A stretch of DNA of 64,000 bases from CAWFPR01 sp963817635 (GTDB taxonomy: Bacteria; Acidobacteriota; Vicinamibacteria; Vicinamibacterales; 2-12-FULL-66-21): the NCBI GenBank assembly GCA_963817635.1, contig CAWFPR010000028.1, forward strand, positions 62,001 to 126,000, written 5' to 3'. The notes under the pieces were generated by a model. The model was not told the origin of the DNA and ran no database searches. It saw only the letters and a list, made by a program, of their open reading frames with translations. This document shows, piece after piece, positions 18,884 through 26,181 of this stretch; position 1 is the stretch's first letter, and every line of letters begins with the position of its first letter. The translations under genes and the position numbers were made by a program.

Positions 18884-20326
18884 TCACGCCCCGACGGCCT
18901 GAAACGAGCGGCGCGCGTACAAGTGCTCGAAGAGGTTGCCCTCGTGCGGCTGATCCCAGCTGATCTGGTTCGTGGCGATCGGGCCGACGTTCAATCGATC
19001 GACGAGCGGAGAGGCGAGGAGCCGGTTCACGAGGACGCGATCGGACGTCAGGGCCGTGACGACGAGCGTTTTTCCCATCGGCCGCGGCATGCGCGCCATC
19101 TCGTCCGCCGACACCTTGACGACGCTGACGAAGGGAAAGAGGAACTCGCGGCTGGCCAGCGGATGTTCGGCGCTGTCGCACAGGACGACGGTTGGCAGCA
19201 GATAAGTGCAGCCGTCGTGTGTCACCAGCCGCGAGCCCTGGCGATACGACGCGGTCACATCCCGTGCGCCGGGTGCGGCGAGGCCGGCGTCAATCTGCCG
19301 CGATATCCGTTCGGCCACCGCCGGGTCCGCGAAAGGCGCGAGCAGCGCCTCGTCGTCGTCGGCCGCGCGCGGAACGATGCGCGCCAGCCGCTCGGCGAGC
19401 GCTTCGGCCACGCGCTCAGCGTGGGCGGCCGCGACCCACACGCCGGAGGCATTGACGCACGAGCGCCCGCCGTTGTCGGCGACCGAGCGGGCGATGAGAT
19501 CGAGATGCCGATCCCAGGATTCCACCTGGTCGTCGGCGATGAGCACCTTGCTGTAGCCGGGTCCGTGCAGTTCGACGCGCGGGTCGCCTTCCCACGAGCC
19601 GACCGCCGACACGTCGCCGAAGAACATGCTGCGCCCGGTTCGCCGCAGGATTTCCCCCGCCCCGGCGTGGTCGGACGGGTAGTAGCTGAACGCGGACGCC
19701 GGGCACCCGGCCTTGATGAACGCCTGCGCGATCCGCAGCGGCGTCCACGGCTCGGCGCTGCCCGGCTTCATCACGAGCGGCGTCTTCAGCGGAATCGCCG
19801 GCACCCACAACGAATGGACGCCCGGCGAGTTGCTCGGCAGGACGACCCCGAGCGATTGCGTGCGCGGGTAGAAGCTGATCGCGTGGCCGCCATGCTCGCC
19901 GTGGCCGGCGTCGAGCAGCGAGAGATTCAGCCCCCGCGTGAGGCCGGCGAGCACGGTCGCCATCTCTGTCAGGACGCCCGCGATCTTCTGCATGTTGCGG
20001 CGCCCGAGCACATGGGGCATGCCCGTCGTCGCCGAAAGCTGAAGCACGTAGTCGTCAGGGCCCTGGACCGTGTCACCGAGCGGCAGGGGATCGTCGAGGA
20101 AGTGCCCGGCGGCCGCGCGGCAGATCGCGAGGAGTCGCTCGGTGGAGATCTCTGCCAGCTCCTGCCGTGCGTCCGCCTGGACGTCCTCACGCAGGTCGCG
20201 CCGGATCAGCCCGGCATTCGCCTGGCTGATCTCGACGAACGGCTCTCGCGTCCGATGGTGCGGAATCCGCACGACATCGAGACTCGTGTAGGGCACGCCG
20301 TGACGCAGAATCGGGATGTGGAGCAC
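18884..20326 (-). CDS. aldehyde dehydrogenase / acyl-CoA reductase-like protein
   Basis: 480 residues of the aldehyde dehydrogenase superfamily. Residues GVVLPSNSPGVHSLW and MKPGSAEPWTPL form the nucleotide-binding part. The catalytic cysteine is in NGGRSCVNASGVW (about residue 300). The long N-terminal domain before the Rossmann fold and the overall length are closer to LuxC-type acyl-CoA reductases than to ordinary aldehyde dehydrogenases. It probably reduces an activated acyl group to an aldehyde. I chose the GTG at 20326; the open frame further upstream translates the repeat array. A LuxE/PaaK-like ligase lies at 27.5 kb. Confidence 0.75.
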   Translation of the reverse strand: MLHIPILRHGVPYTSLDVVRIPHHRTREPFVEISQANAGLIRRDLREDVQADARQELAEISTERLLAICRAAAGHFLDDPLPLGDTVQGPDDYVLQLSATTGMPHVLGRRNMQKIAGVLTEMATVLAGLTRGLNLSLLDAGHGEHGGHAISFYPRTQSLGVVLPSNSPGVHSLWVPAIPLKTPLVMKPGSAEPWTPLRIAQAFIKAGCPASAFSYYPSDHAGAGEILRRTGRSMFFGDVSAVGSWEGDPRVELHGPGYSKVLIADDQVESWDRHLDLIARSVADNGGRSCVNASGVWVAAAHAERVAEALAERLARIVPRAADDDEALLAPFADPAVAERISRQIDAGLAAPGARDVTASYRQGSRLVTHDGCTYLLPTVVLCDSAEHPLASREFLFPFVSVVKVSADEMARMPRPMGKTLVVTALTSDRVLVNRLLASPLVDRLNVGPIATNQISWDQPHEGNLFEHLYARRSFQAVGA

Positions 20327-20356
20327 GATGCGCCAGTCTAACGCAGCGCGGAGAAT

Positions 20357-20612
20357 TCCGGACTGCAGACTGCAGAATGCAGATTGCCGAGTAACGGATT
20401 GAAGGTTGCTGATTGCTGATTGACGGATTGCCGATTGGGGATTGCCGATTGGGGATTGGGGATTGCCGACTGGAGCGCCCCGGCCGTCAATCGGCAATCC
20501 CAGTCATCACTGGCCAATTCCAATCGGCACTCGCCAATCGGCAATCCGTCAATCGGCAGTCTGCAATCGGCACTCCGTCAATCGGCAGTCTGCAATCTTC
20601 AGTCTGCAATCC
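20357..20612. repeat. mirrored word array (gattgcc / ggcaatc)
   Basis: The left arm (20357-20474) consists of variants of 'gattgccgattg', 'gattgctgattg' and 'gactgcagac'. After a GC-rich centre, the right arm (20487-20612) consists of their reverse complements ('caatcggcaatcc', 'gtctgcaatcgg'). The array fills the 290-base gap between the stop of the bactofilin/RDD gene and the start of the aldehyde dehydrogenase gene, both on the minus strand. A near-identical array is at 38.3-38.55 kb. No gene lies here. Confidence 0.92.
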
Positions 20613-20617
20613 TCCTA

Positions 20618-22270
20618 TCAGGGTACCGCCATGTGCCGGGGGACTTTGACGACGAGCGTACCGGCGATTTTGTCGTGCCACATCTGACGCTCGGGGTCCT
20701 GGAGCATCCAGAAGCAGCCGATGCCGAGGGCGGCGACCGAGAAGATGGCGGACAGGCCGCGGACGACGGCGTCGACGGGACGAAGCGCAGTGCCCTGCGT
20801 GCGAATCACGCGCAGCGCGCAGATGATCCCGCCGAGCGTCGTGCCCTTCCACGCCCAGAACGCCATGTGGTAAATCACCAGCATCAGCGGGAACAGGCCA
20901 TCGTCATGCTGATCGGTCAGCAGCTGCACGACGATGGCGACGAGAATGCTGTCGAGCGCAAAGGCGGCGAGCCGGTCGAGGAAGGTCGCCCGCGGATAGA
21001 GCGCGAGGTCGGCCGGAGGCAGGGCGGGTGCCGCCGTTGCTGCTGGTGCCGTCGCTGGTGCCGCCGCCTCGCTGAGCGCCGCGGCCTCACTGAATGACGG
21101 CGTCTCGGAGAATGACGGTGCGGCGATGGGCGCGACCGGCATCGACTCGGCGGCGGCATACACCGGTTCCCCTTCCACGGCCGGCGCCGGAGCAACGGCG
21201 GCTGGCACCGGCGCACTGCGCGCCTCCACGGGCGAAGAGGGACGCGGAGGCTGCTCGCGGCGGAGGCCGCCGCGGAACGTGGACGCGGCTGCGCCGAGGC
21301 CGAGTACGCCGGTCAGCGCCCAGGTGAGCACCCCGATCGCCGGCACCATGTAGAGGAACACCAGGACGGCGGCGCCGAACACGAACGCAAACAGCGCAGC
21401 AATCCGCTCCTCTGGCGTGTCCGGCCTGATGATGCCGCGGCCGATCGAACGGGCGACGCCGACCTTCCCGACGATCCCAGCCAGGATGAAGGCACAGATT
21501 ACGAAGGGCACGACGATCAGCCCGACCACCGTCGCCGCCAGAATCACGATCACCGGCACCGTGAGCACCGCGACCAGCAGCCCCAGCAGGAATGAGCTCA
21601 ACGGACGCTGGCCAATCGCGTCCGCGCAGCCGGCCACCGCGCGGTCGAACAGGGTGTTGACCAGGAGCCCGACCAGGAACGTGACGCCGACGACCATCCA
21701 GATCCAGTCCAGGCCGGGGACGATGAGCCGGCCCCACAGCAACCCGCGCGTGAACCAGGGGACGAGGCCATGGAAGGCAGCGCCCAGCCCCGGCGTGCCG
21801 ACCACGATATGGTCGCCGTCCGGCGAGAAGGTCGATGGCGCATCCAGGGTTCCGCCAGCGACCACCAGATCGCCGTGCACAGCGGCCCCTTCGTCGATCG
21901 TGGCGGTCCCGGCGACGACAACGAGCGCGCCGTCGACGATCGCCGTGCTCGTGAGGTGGGCTCTCCCGAGCACCACGACGACGTCGCGGGTCACGCGCCC
22001 TTCGATCGTGACATCACCGAACACGGTGCGAACGTCCTGCACTTCCTCGCCCGGGCGCAGGGTGTAGTCCTGACCCACGCGGACCACGGGCCGGTAGTAG
22101 CGGTAGGTGCGTTCGGGCGTTTCCGCCTCCGGCCGCTGCGGCAGGTCAGGCACCACCGCCGGGCGTTCCGGACGCGCCGGCGTTGCCGTTTGCGCCGACA
22201 GACTCGGGGCCGCGAGCGCGAGCGCAATCGCGCCGATGAACGCCGCGGCGTGCGTCCTGATGATCCTCAT
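20618..22270 (-). CDS. bactofilin-like / RDD-domain fusion membrane protein
   Basis: 550 residues with an unusual order of parts. A signal peptide (AAFIGAIALALAAPSLSAQ) is followed by a beta-helical, bactofilin-like segment (about residues 70-160: VRTVFGDVTIEGRVTRDVVV, then IVDGALVVVAGTATI). Four to five membrane helices follow, then a Pro/Ala-rich linker (about residues 330-420). A C-terminal RDD domain carries FLDRLAAFALDSI with the Arg-Asp pair, and GGIICALRVI. RDD domains are associated with ion or small-solute transport. The start at 22270 overlaps the upstream gene's stop; that gene and an ECF sigma factor form the operon head. Confidence 0.82.
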   Translation of the reverse strand: MRIIRTHAAAFIGAIALALAAPSLSAQTATPARPERPAVVPDLPQRPEAETPERTYRYYRPVVRVGQDYTLRPGEEVQDVRTVFGDVTIEGRVTRDVVVVLGRAHLTSTAIVDGALVVVAGTATIDEGAAVHGDLVVAGGTLDAPSTFSPDGDHIVVGTPGLGAAFHGLVPWFTRGLLWGRLIVPGLDWIWMVVGVTFLVGLLVNTLFDRAVAGCADAIGQRPLSSFLLGLLVAVLTVPVIVILAATVVGLIVVPFVICAFILAGIVGKVGVARSIGRGIIRPDTPEERIAALFAFVFGAAVLVFLYMVPAIGVLTWALTGVLGLGAAASTFRGGLRREQPPRPSSPVEARSAPVPAAVAPAPAVEGEPVYAAAESMPVAPIAAPSFSETPSFSEAAALSEAAAPATAPAATAAPALPPADLALYPRATFLDRLAAFALDSILVAIVVQLLTDQHDDGLFPLMLVIYHMAFWAWKGTTLGGIICALRVIRTQGTALRPVDAVVRGLSAIFSVAALGIGCFWMLQDPERQMWHDKIAGTLVVKVPRHMAVP

Positions 22271-22728
22271 CGCTGTGATGCCCCTCCCAGGGTCAGACGT
22301 TCCAGCGCCGTCCAGATGACGGCGCAGGCAAGCGTGAACGAAACGGCCAGCGCGAACAGATAGACGGCCACCGGTTCCAGCAGCACCCGCCAGAACACGC
22401 GCACGAGCGTCGCGGTTTCGGAAGCGGTGCGCCCCATCGCGACGGCGCGGTCGGGCACGGCGGCCATCGAGCGCCACGGCGCACCCGGCAGCCACTGCTG
22501 GATCAGCGGAACGAGGAACCAGGCGCTCGCCGCAGTGGCGGCGAGCATCACGATCGAGACCGCCTGCCAGGCGCGCGGCCATGTGACCCACGCGCGGCGG
22601 TACCACGGCGGCGCCGGGCGCCGCACCGTCGCGGCCAGCACGGCTGGCAGGAGCGCGCCGGGCGCGCGCGGCGTCGGGAGCCGCTTCAGCGCACGATCGA
22701 CGAGCTCCTGCAGGTCAACGGGGTTCAT
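22267..22728 (-). CDS. putative anti-sigma-like membrane protein
   Basis: 153 residues. A short cytoplasmic N-terminus (VDLQELVDRALKRLPTPRAP) precedes two membrane helices around residues 52-72 and 120-140. It has no zinc finger. Its start overlaps the end of the ECF sigma factor gene by 14 bases, and its stop overlaps the next gene's start by four. That is the usual place for an anti-sigma factor, but the sequence alone does not prove the function. Confidence 0.7.
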   Translation of the reverse strand: MNPVDLQELVDRALKRLPTPRAPGALLPAVLAATVRRPAPPWYRRAWVTWPRAWQAVSIVMLAATAASAWFLVPLIQQWLPGAPWRSMAAVPDRAVAMGRTASETATLVRVFWRVLLEPVAVYLFALAVSFTLACAVIWTALERLTLGGASQR

Positions 22729-23260
22729 CGCTCGCCAGTTCCTTCTTCAGGGTTTCGCGCCCGCGATGGATATCGGTCTTCACTTTCGCCAGCGAGACGC
22801 CGAGATTCGACGCGATCTCCTGGTAACTCATGTCCTCGAAATGAAAGAGCACGAGCGGCACCCGCTGGTGATCCGGCAGCCCCTGGAGCGCGCGTTCGAT
22901 TCGTTCCTGCCGATCCGCGGTCTCGAGCCCTTCGGCCGGCGCCGCCGCGATCGTCGTCTCGAATCGATCGCCTTCCCCTTCAGGCGGATCCAGCTCGCTG
23001 AAGAACTGCCAGCGTGCGCGATAGCGCGACAGGTGGTTGAGGCACAGGTTCGTCGTGACGGTCTTCAGCCAGCCTGCGGCCGTCGGACTCGCGGCGATCG
23101 CGGCGAACCGTTCGTAGGCGCGGAGAAAGACCGTCTGAGCGATGTCTTCCGCCTCAGCCGCGCCGCCAAGCAGGCGCACCGCGGTCGCGAAGACCATGTC
23201 CTGGTATTCGCGGACGAATGCCTCAAACCGCTCGGCGTCGGTCATTGCCGGTTCAGCCAC
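22715..23260 (-). CDS. ECF-type RNA polymerase sigma factor
   Basis: 181 residues with both sigma-70 regions. Region 2 is FEAFVREYQDMVFATAVRLL, then AEDIAQTVFLRAYE, which recognises the -10 element. Region 4 is LQGLPDHQRVPLVLF, then MSYQEIASNLGVSLAKVKT, the helix-turn-helix for the -35 element. It directs transcription of a small regulon, probably including its own operon with the membrane protein and the bactofilin/RDD protein. The first codon is GTG at 23260; ATG 23245 is equally possible. The gene start overlaps the end of hepT by 8 bases. Confidence 0.92.
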   Translation of the reverse strand: MAEPAMTDAERFEAFVREYQDMVFATAVRLLGGAAEAEDIAQTVFLRAYERFAAIAASPTAAGWLKTVTTNLCLNHLSRYRARWQFFSELDPPEGEGDRFETTIAAAPAEGLETADRQERIERALQGLPDHQRVPLVLFHFEDMSYQEIASNLGVSLAKVKTDIHRGRETLKKELASDEPR

Positions 23261-23822
23261 CTGCGGTCCACTGATGGACTAACCCCGAAGGCGTGGAAAA
23301 GTTGCAGGATGTGGGGGTAGTGTATCGCGGGGCGCCTGAAGAGACGGATGGCCCGGCCCGGTCGGGCGCCGGGGCCTGGGGTCCGAGTTCCAGCACGTCG
23401 GGCGGGACTCCGGCCCCCCGGCCGATGGCAGCGAGAAACAACCTCATCGCGGGAATTCCCGCCAGGGCTTCTGCCCGTGCCCGGCTGTAGTCCAGGAGCG
23501 CATACCCATGCGCGATCCGGTTTCGCAGGCCGACGCCCTGGCGCAGGCTGTCAGCCAGATCCCGCGCGATCGCGCCACGATCGGCCAGCGTGTCGAACGT
23601 GGACCCCGCATCATCGGGCACGCCCCAGCCTGCATCTGCGACCCAGTGCGCCGCGAGATCTGTGCACTCCTGGAGGGCGAGGAACAGGTAGAAGATCGCC
23701 AGGTCGCGGTCCCTGGTTGCGGCACGAAACGCCTCGACATCGACGCCGAACGAGGTCTCAGCATCCACGAGCCACGTGGTGGCCCGCGCAATCCGCGTTC
23801 TGGCGACGCCTTGCCGCACCAT
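23253..23822 (-). CDS. hepT: HepT-like HEPN ribonuclease toxin
   Basis: 189 residues. The HEPN catalytic motif RNRIAHGY (Rx4H followed by xY) is intact near residue 98. HepT cleaves RNA and is silenced when its partner MntA adds AMP to the motif's tyrosine. Typical HepT proteins are about 110-145 residues; here roughly 50 extra residues after RGAGVPPDVLELG carry the frame to an overlap with the sigma factor gene, and these may be a loose extension. Its ATG overlaps the mntA stop as TGATG, the normal tight coupling of this toxin-antitoxin pair. Confidence 0.87.
   Translation of the reverse strand: MVRQGVARTRIARATTWLVDAETSFGVDVEAFRAATRDRDLAIFYLFLALQECTDLAAHWVADAGWGVPDDAGSTFDTLADRGAIARDLADSLRQGVGLRNRIAHGYALLDYSRARAEALAGIPAMRLFLAAIGRGAGVPPDVLELGPQAPAPDRAGPSVSSGAPRYTTPTSCNFSTPSGLVHQWTAGG
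23276..23306 (-). promoter_or_regulatory. candidate ECF-type promoter of the sigma operon
   Basis: Read on the minus strand, TGCAACTTTT (23306-23297) and GTTAGTCC (23283-23276) are separated by 13 bases. An AAC-containing -35 and GTTAGTC-like -10 fit the general pattern of autoregulated ECF promoters. They lie 16 bases before the sigma factor GTG, inside the C-terminal extension of hepT. This is a sequence-pattern guess only. Confidence 0.35.
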
Positions 23823-24211
23823 CACCGGGCCTTCGGTTCGAGACGGGCCATGGCGGCCGCGGCAAACCGCCGGGCCAGCGGCGCCCAGTCCCACCAGTCC
23901 ACCATCGCGCGGGCACGAAAGTCTGACCACAGATCCGGCGACCGCTCCAGCAGCAGAACACCACCGCGCGCGATCTCGAAGCGCAGCAACGGGGGCGCGG
24001 TCTCGAGCTGTGCGAGGTCCACCTCGCGCCCGGCTGCCCGGGCGAGCCTGACAGCCAGGGCGGGCAACCGGGTCGCAGACACGCCCATGACGCCGACATC
24101 GAGATCGCTGCGGCCCGTCAGCGTCCCCCGCGCCGCGGATCCGAAGAGCACCGCGAGCTGCACCGCGGAATCGGCCTCGAGCGCGGACCTCAGAGCGTCC
24201 AGTGGCTCCAC
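23822..24211 (-). CDS. mntA: MntA-like nucleotidyltransferase antitoxin
   Basis: 129 residues with a minimal nucleotidyltransferase (MNT) fold. The motif GSAARG...SDLDV matches the GS-x10-DxD active site exactly, with the two Asp residues that hold metal and ATP. MntA transfers AMP onto the HepT toxin. An upstream frame reaching 24269 has no better start. The gene directly precedes hepT with a one-base overlap, and both lie between a propeller gene and the ECF operon. Confidence 0.88.
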   Translation of the reverse strand: MEPLDALRSALEADSAVQLAVLFGSAARGTLTGRSDLDVGVMGVSATRLPALAVRLARAAGREVDLAQLETAPPLLRFEIARGGVLLLERSPDLWSDFRARAMVDWWDWAPLARRFAAAAMARLEPKAR

Positions 24212-24322
24212 CGGGGGATTCTACCTCGCCTGGACGTGCCGGCGGCCCGGCGGCGCGACACTCACACACCGGCAGGCCCGGGAGTTTCCTGGGGTGTGCC
24301 GCCTTGCGGCAAGGCCTGTGGG

Positions 24323-25573
24323 CTACTTCAGGGCCCAGGCGGCGATCGAGGCGGCATCACGGATGACGACGGCCTGAGGGGTCAGCGCGGGATGCCCCCA
24401 GGTCGCGCCGTCGGCAACCTTGTACCGGCGAGCCTCATCATATCTGGAGGGATTGCGCCTGAGGATCAATAGGTCGCCGTCGGTCGTCAGCACGATCAGG
24501 TGATCGCCGGCGCGCTGGATGGCCGCGTTCTCGCCGCCGCGCCCCTCGGTGGTCCACTTCACGACGCCGGTCGCGGCGTCGAGGCAGAACAGCTGCCCCT
24601 TGCGCTTGTTGGAGAACCCGTAGAGGAACGCGCCGTCGGCGACCGGCGAACTCATATACATCGGCAGGTCGGTGTTCTTCCACGCCTCGGTCGCCCGCCA
24701 TGAGCCGCCCGCCTTCTCGATGCGGTACCCCACTGTCCCCGCGCGCGGGCTCGAGACCACGAGCACATCACCCGCCATCGTCGGCGTGACGATGTTCTCG
24801 TGCCACTCGTCGGGGAACGGGATCTTCCAGAGGAGCGTGCCCGTCGCGGGCTCGACGGCGACCACCGCGGCGTCGGTGATCGTGATGAGGTGGCGCGTGC
24901 CGCTGATCACTCGCACGATCGGCGAGGCGTAGCCAGGGCCGTGACCCGGAAGCGACCACTTCTCAACGCCCGTCATCGGATCGAACGCGCGAAACGCGCC
25001 GTTCGTGTCGTCGCCGACGTGGACGATCAACAGGCCGCCGTCGATGATCGGCGACACGGCGGTGCCGGTGAAGAGCTTCGACGTGTCGATCGGCCAGGAC
25101 TTCCGCCACTCGAGCTTGCCGGTCGCCGCATCGAATGACGAAAGCACGGCGCTCGTGCCGAGCGTGAAGACGCGGCCGCTCGCGACGAGCGGCGTCGAAA
25201 ACGGCCCCTTCGACATGGCGGTGGCGTACTGGTTCTTCGTGAACGACGAGCCGTACCGCGCGCTCCAGATCGGCTTCCCCGTCTCGAGATCGAAGGCGCT
25301 CACGATCTCGTTCGGGTCGGTGCGGCTGTGCACGAACACACGACCGTCGGCGACGACCGGCGACGAGTAGCCCTCCCCAACCGGCTGCTTCCACTTCAGG
25401 GCGAGCTGCGCGGGCCATGCGGCCGGCACGGACGCGGCCGGAACGACGCCGTCGCGGTTCGGACCGCGCCACTGCGCCCACTGGGCCGCCAGCGGAGCCG
25501 ATGCAAGCGCCACCCCAATCAGGGAAACTGCCAGGAGTCGCCAAGCGCGGTCACTGAAGCGCATACGACGCAT
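24323..25573 (-). CDS. secreted PQQ-like beta-propeller protein
   Basis: 416 residues. Signal peptide (LLAVSLIGVALASAPLAAQ) followed by WAQWRGPNRDG, the same signature as the propeller at 9.8 kb. Blades with 'DGRVFVHS', 'ATGKLEWRKSW' and 'ATGVVKWTTEG' fill the rest. I see no enzyme motif. Two nearby ATGs (25573 and 25564) fit the signal peptide equally. Paralogous copies around the window suggest a paralogous secreted family. Confidence 0.84.
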   Translation of the reverse strand: MRRMRFSDRAWRLLAVSLIGVALASAPLAAQWAQWRGPNRDGVVPAASVPAAWPAQLALKWKQPVGEGYSSPVVADGRVFVHSRTDPNEIVSAFDLETGKPIWSARYGSSFTKNQYATAMSKGPFSTPLVASGRVFTLGTSAVLSSFDAATGKLEWRKSWPIDTSKLFTGTAVSPIIDGGLLIVHVGDDTNGAFRAFDPMTGVEKWSLPGHGPGYASPIVRVISGTRHLITITDAAVVAVEPATGTLLWKIPFPDEWHENIVTPTMAGDVLVVSSPRAGTVGYRIEKAGGSWRATEAWKNTDLPMYMSSPVADGAFLYGFSNKRKGQLFCLDAATGVVKWTTEGRGGENAAIQRAGDHLIVLTTDGDLLILRRNPSRYDEARRYKVADGATWGHPALTPQAVVIRDAASIAAWALK

Positions 25574-25609
25574 CGTAGCCGGAGGGCGCGCGATGTCCAG
25601 CAATTGTTG

Positions 25610-25705
25610 ACGAGTGGAGGGACGGCAGGGTCAGACGGGCAGTCCGAGTTCCCGTGCCGCTTCGCGCTGCCGCCTGGACGCGGCGCGGCCGCGCTTCCGG
25701 CGGTG
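25610..25705 (-). pseudogene. possible PIN-toxin C-terminal relic
   Basis: Just downstream of the Phd-like antitoxin relic, the minus strand reads RQREAARELGLPV and a stop at 25634, in a frame different from the antitoxin. That ending resembles the last helix of VapC/PIN toxins. There is no upstream catalytic part. This is suggestive only. Confidence 0.3.
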
Positions 25706-25888
25706 TCACCGATCGCCGCCGCGGTCTTCCTTCAATACGGCGAGGTATCGCCCCTTGGTCCCGTGGCTGACGGCAGGAGTGATACCGCGCCTGCCTGCGT
25801 TGTCACCTCGGTGGACGTGGCGGCTTCCGGCCTCAGCGATGGCTGCGGAAAGCCGGGCCTTCAGGTCATGAATGGAGACCAGTTTCAT
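25706..25888 (-). pseudogene. Phd/YefM-type antitoxin with internal deletion
   Basis: A 60-residue frame. Its start MKLVSIHDLKARLSAAIAEA matches the N-terminus of prevent-host-death antitoxins and its end, KGRYLAVLKEDRGGDR, matches their C-terminus. The central DNA-binding strand normally found between them (the 'xVTRHNRPVARL' type segment) is missing: residue 21 jumps to the tail. The gene was therefore probably shortened by an internal deletion and may not be functional. Remains of a toxin may follow. Confidence 0.6.
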
Positions 25889-25959
25889 GGCCAGAGTCTA
25901 CCATTCCTGGTTGCTGGTATTCGCGTGCCGTTGCCGCCAATCACGGAGCCCATATACCA

Positions 25960-26139
25960 TCGTCGCTCACATCGGACACCGAGGCCGTCAAGCTCGACGC
26001 CATGCGTTCGGCTACCGAGCGTACCATCACGCTACTCAAGGAGCGCCGCACCGCCCTCCTCCCGGCAGGCCACACCGCCCTCCTCCTGGCAGGCCTCACC
26101 GGCCAAATTGAAGTCGGGGAGCCCGGGGCACTACACTGA
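25960..26139 (+). pseudogene. HsdS (type I restriction specificity subunit) C-terminal relic
   Basis: In one frame the plus strand reads EAVKLDAMRSATERTITLLK, then ERRTALLPAG and TGQIEVGEPGALH with a stop at 26137-26139. The coiled helix with 'LLKERRTAL...TGQIxV' is the hallmark ending of HsdS. Only about 55 residues survive, with no start codon and no target-recognition domain. A 24-base tandem duplication (caccgccctcctcc[c/t]ggcaggc, at about 26049-26096) has inserted eight residues in the conserved 'RTALIxxAVTG' part. The gap from 25574 to 26181 holds no intact gene. Confidence 0.6.
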
Positions 26140-26181
26140 CGACGCGGCTAGGCAGACGGAGCCGGAACGGAGGCGGTAGGC

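Noticed and set aside
20618..22606. 662-residue version of the bactofilin/RDD protein
   Set aside because: The extra N-terminus is an out-of-frame reading of the preceding membrane protein gene; the signal peptide begins at 22270.
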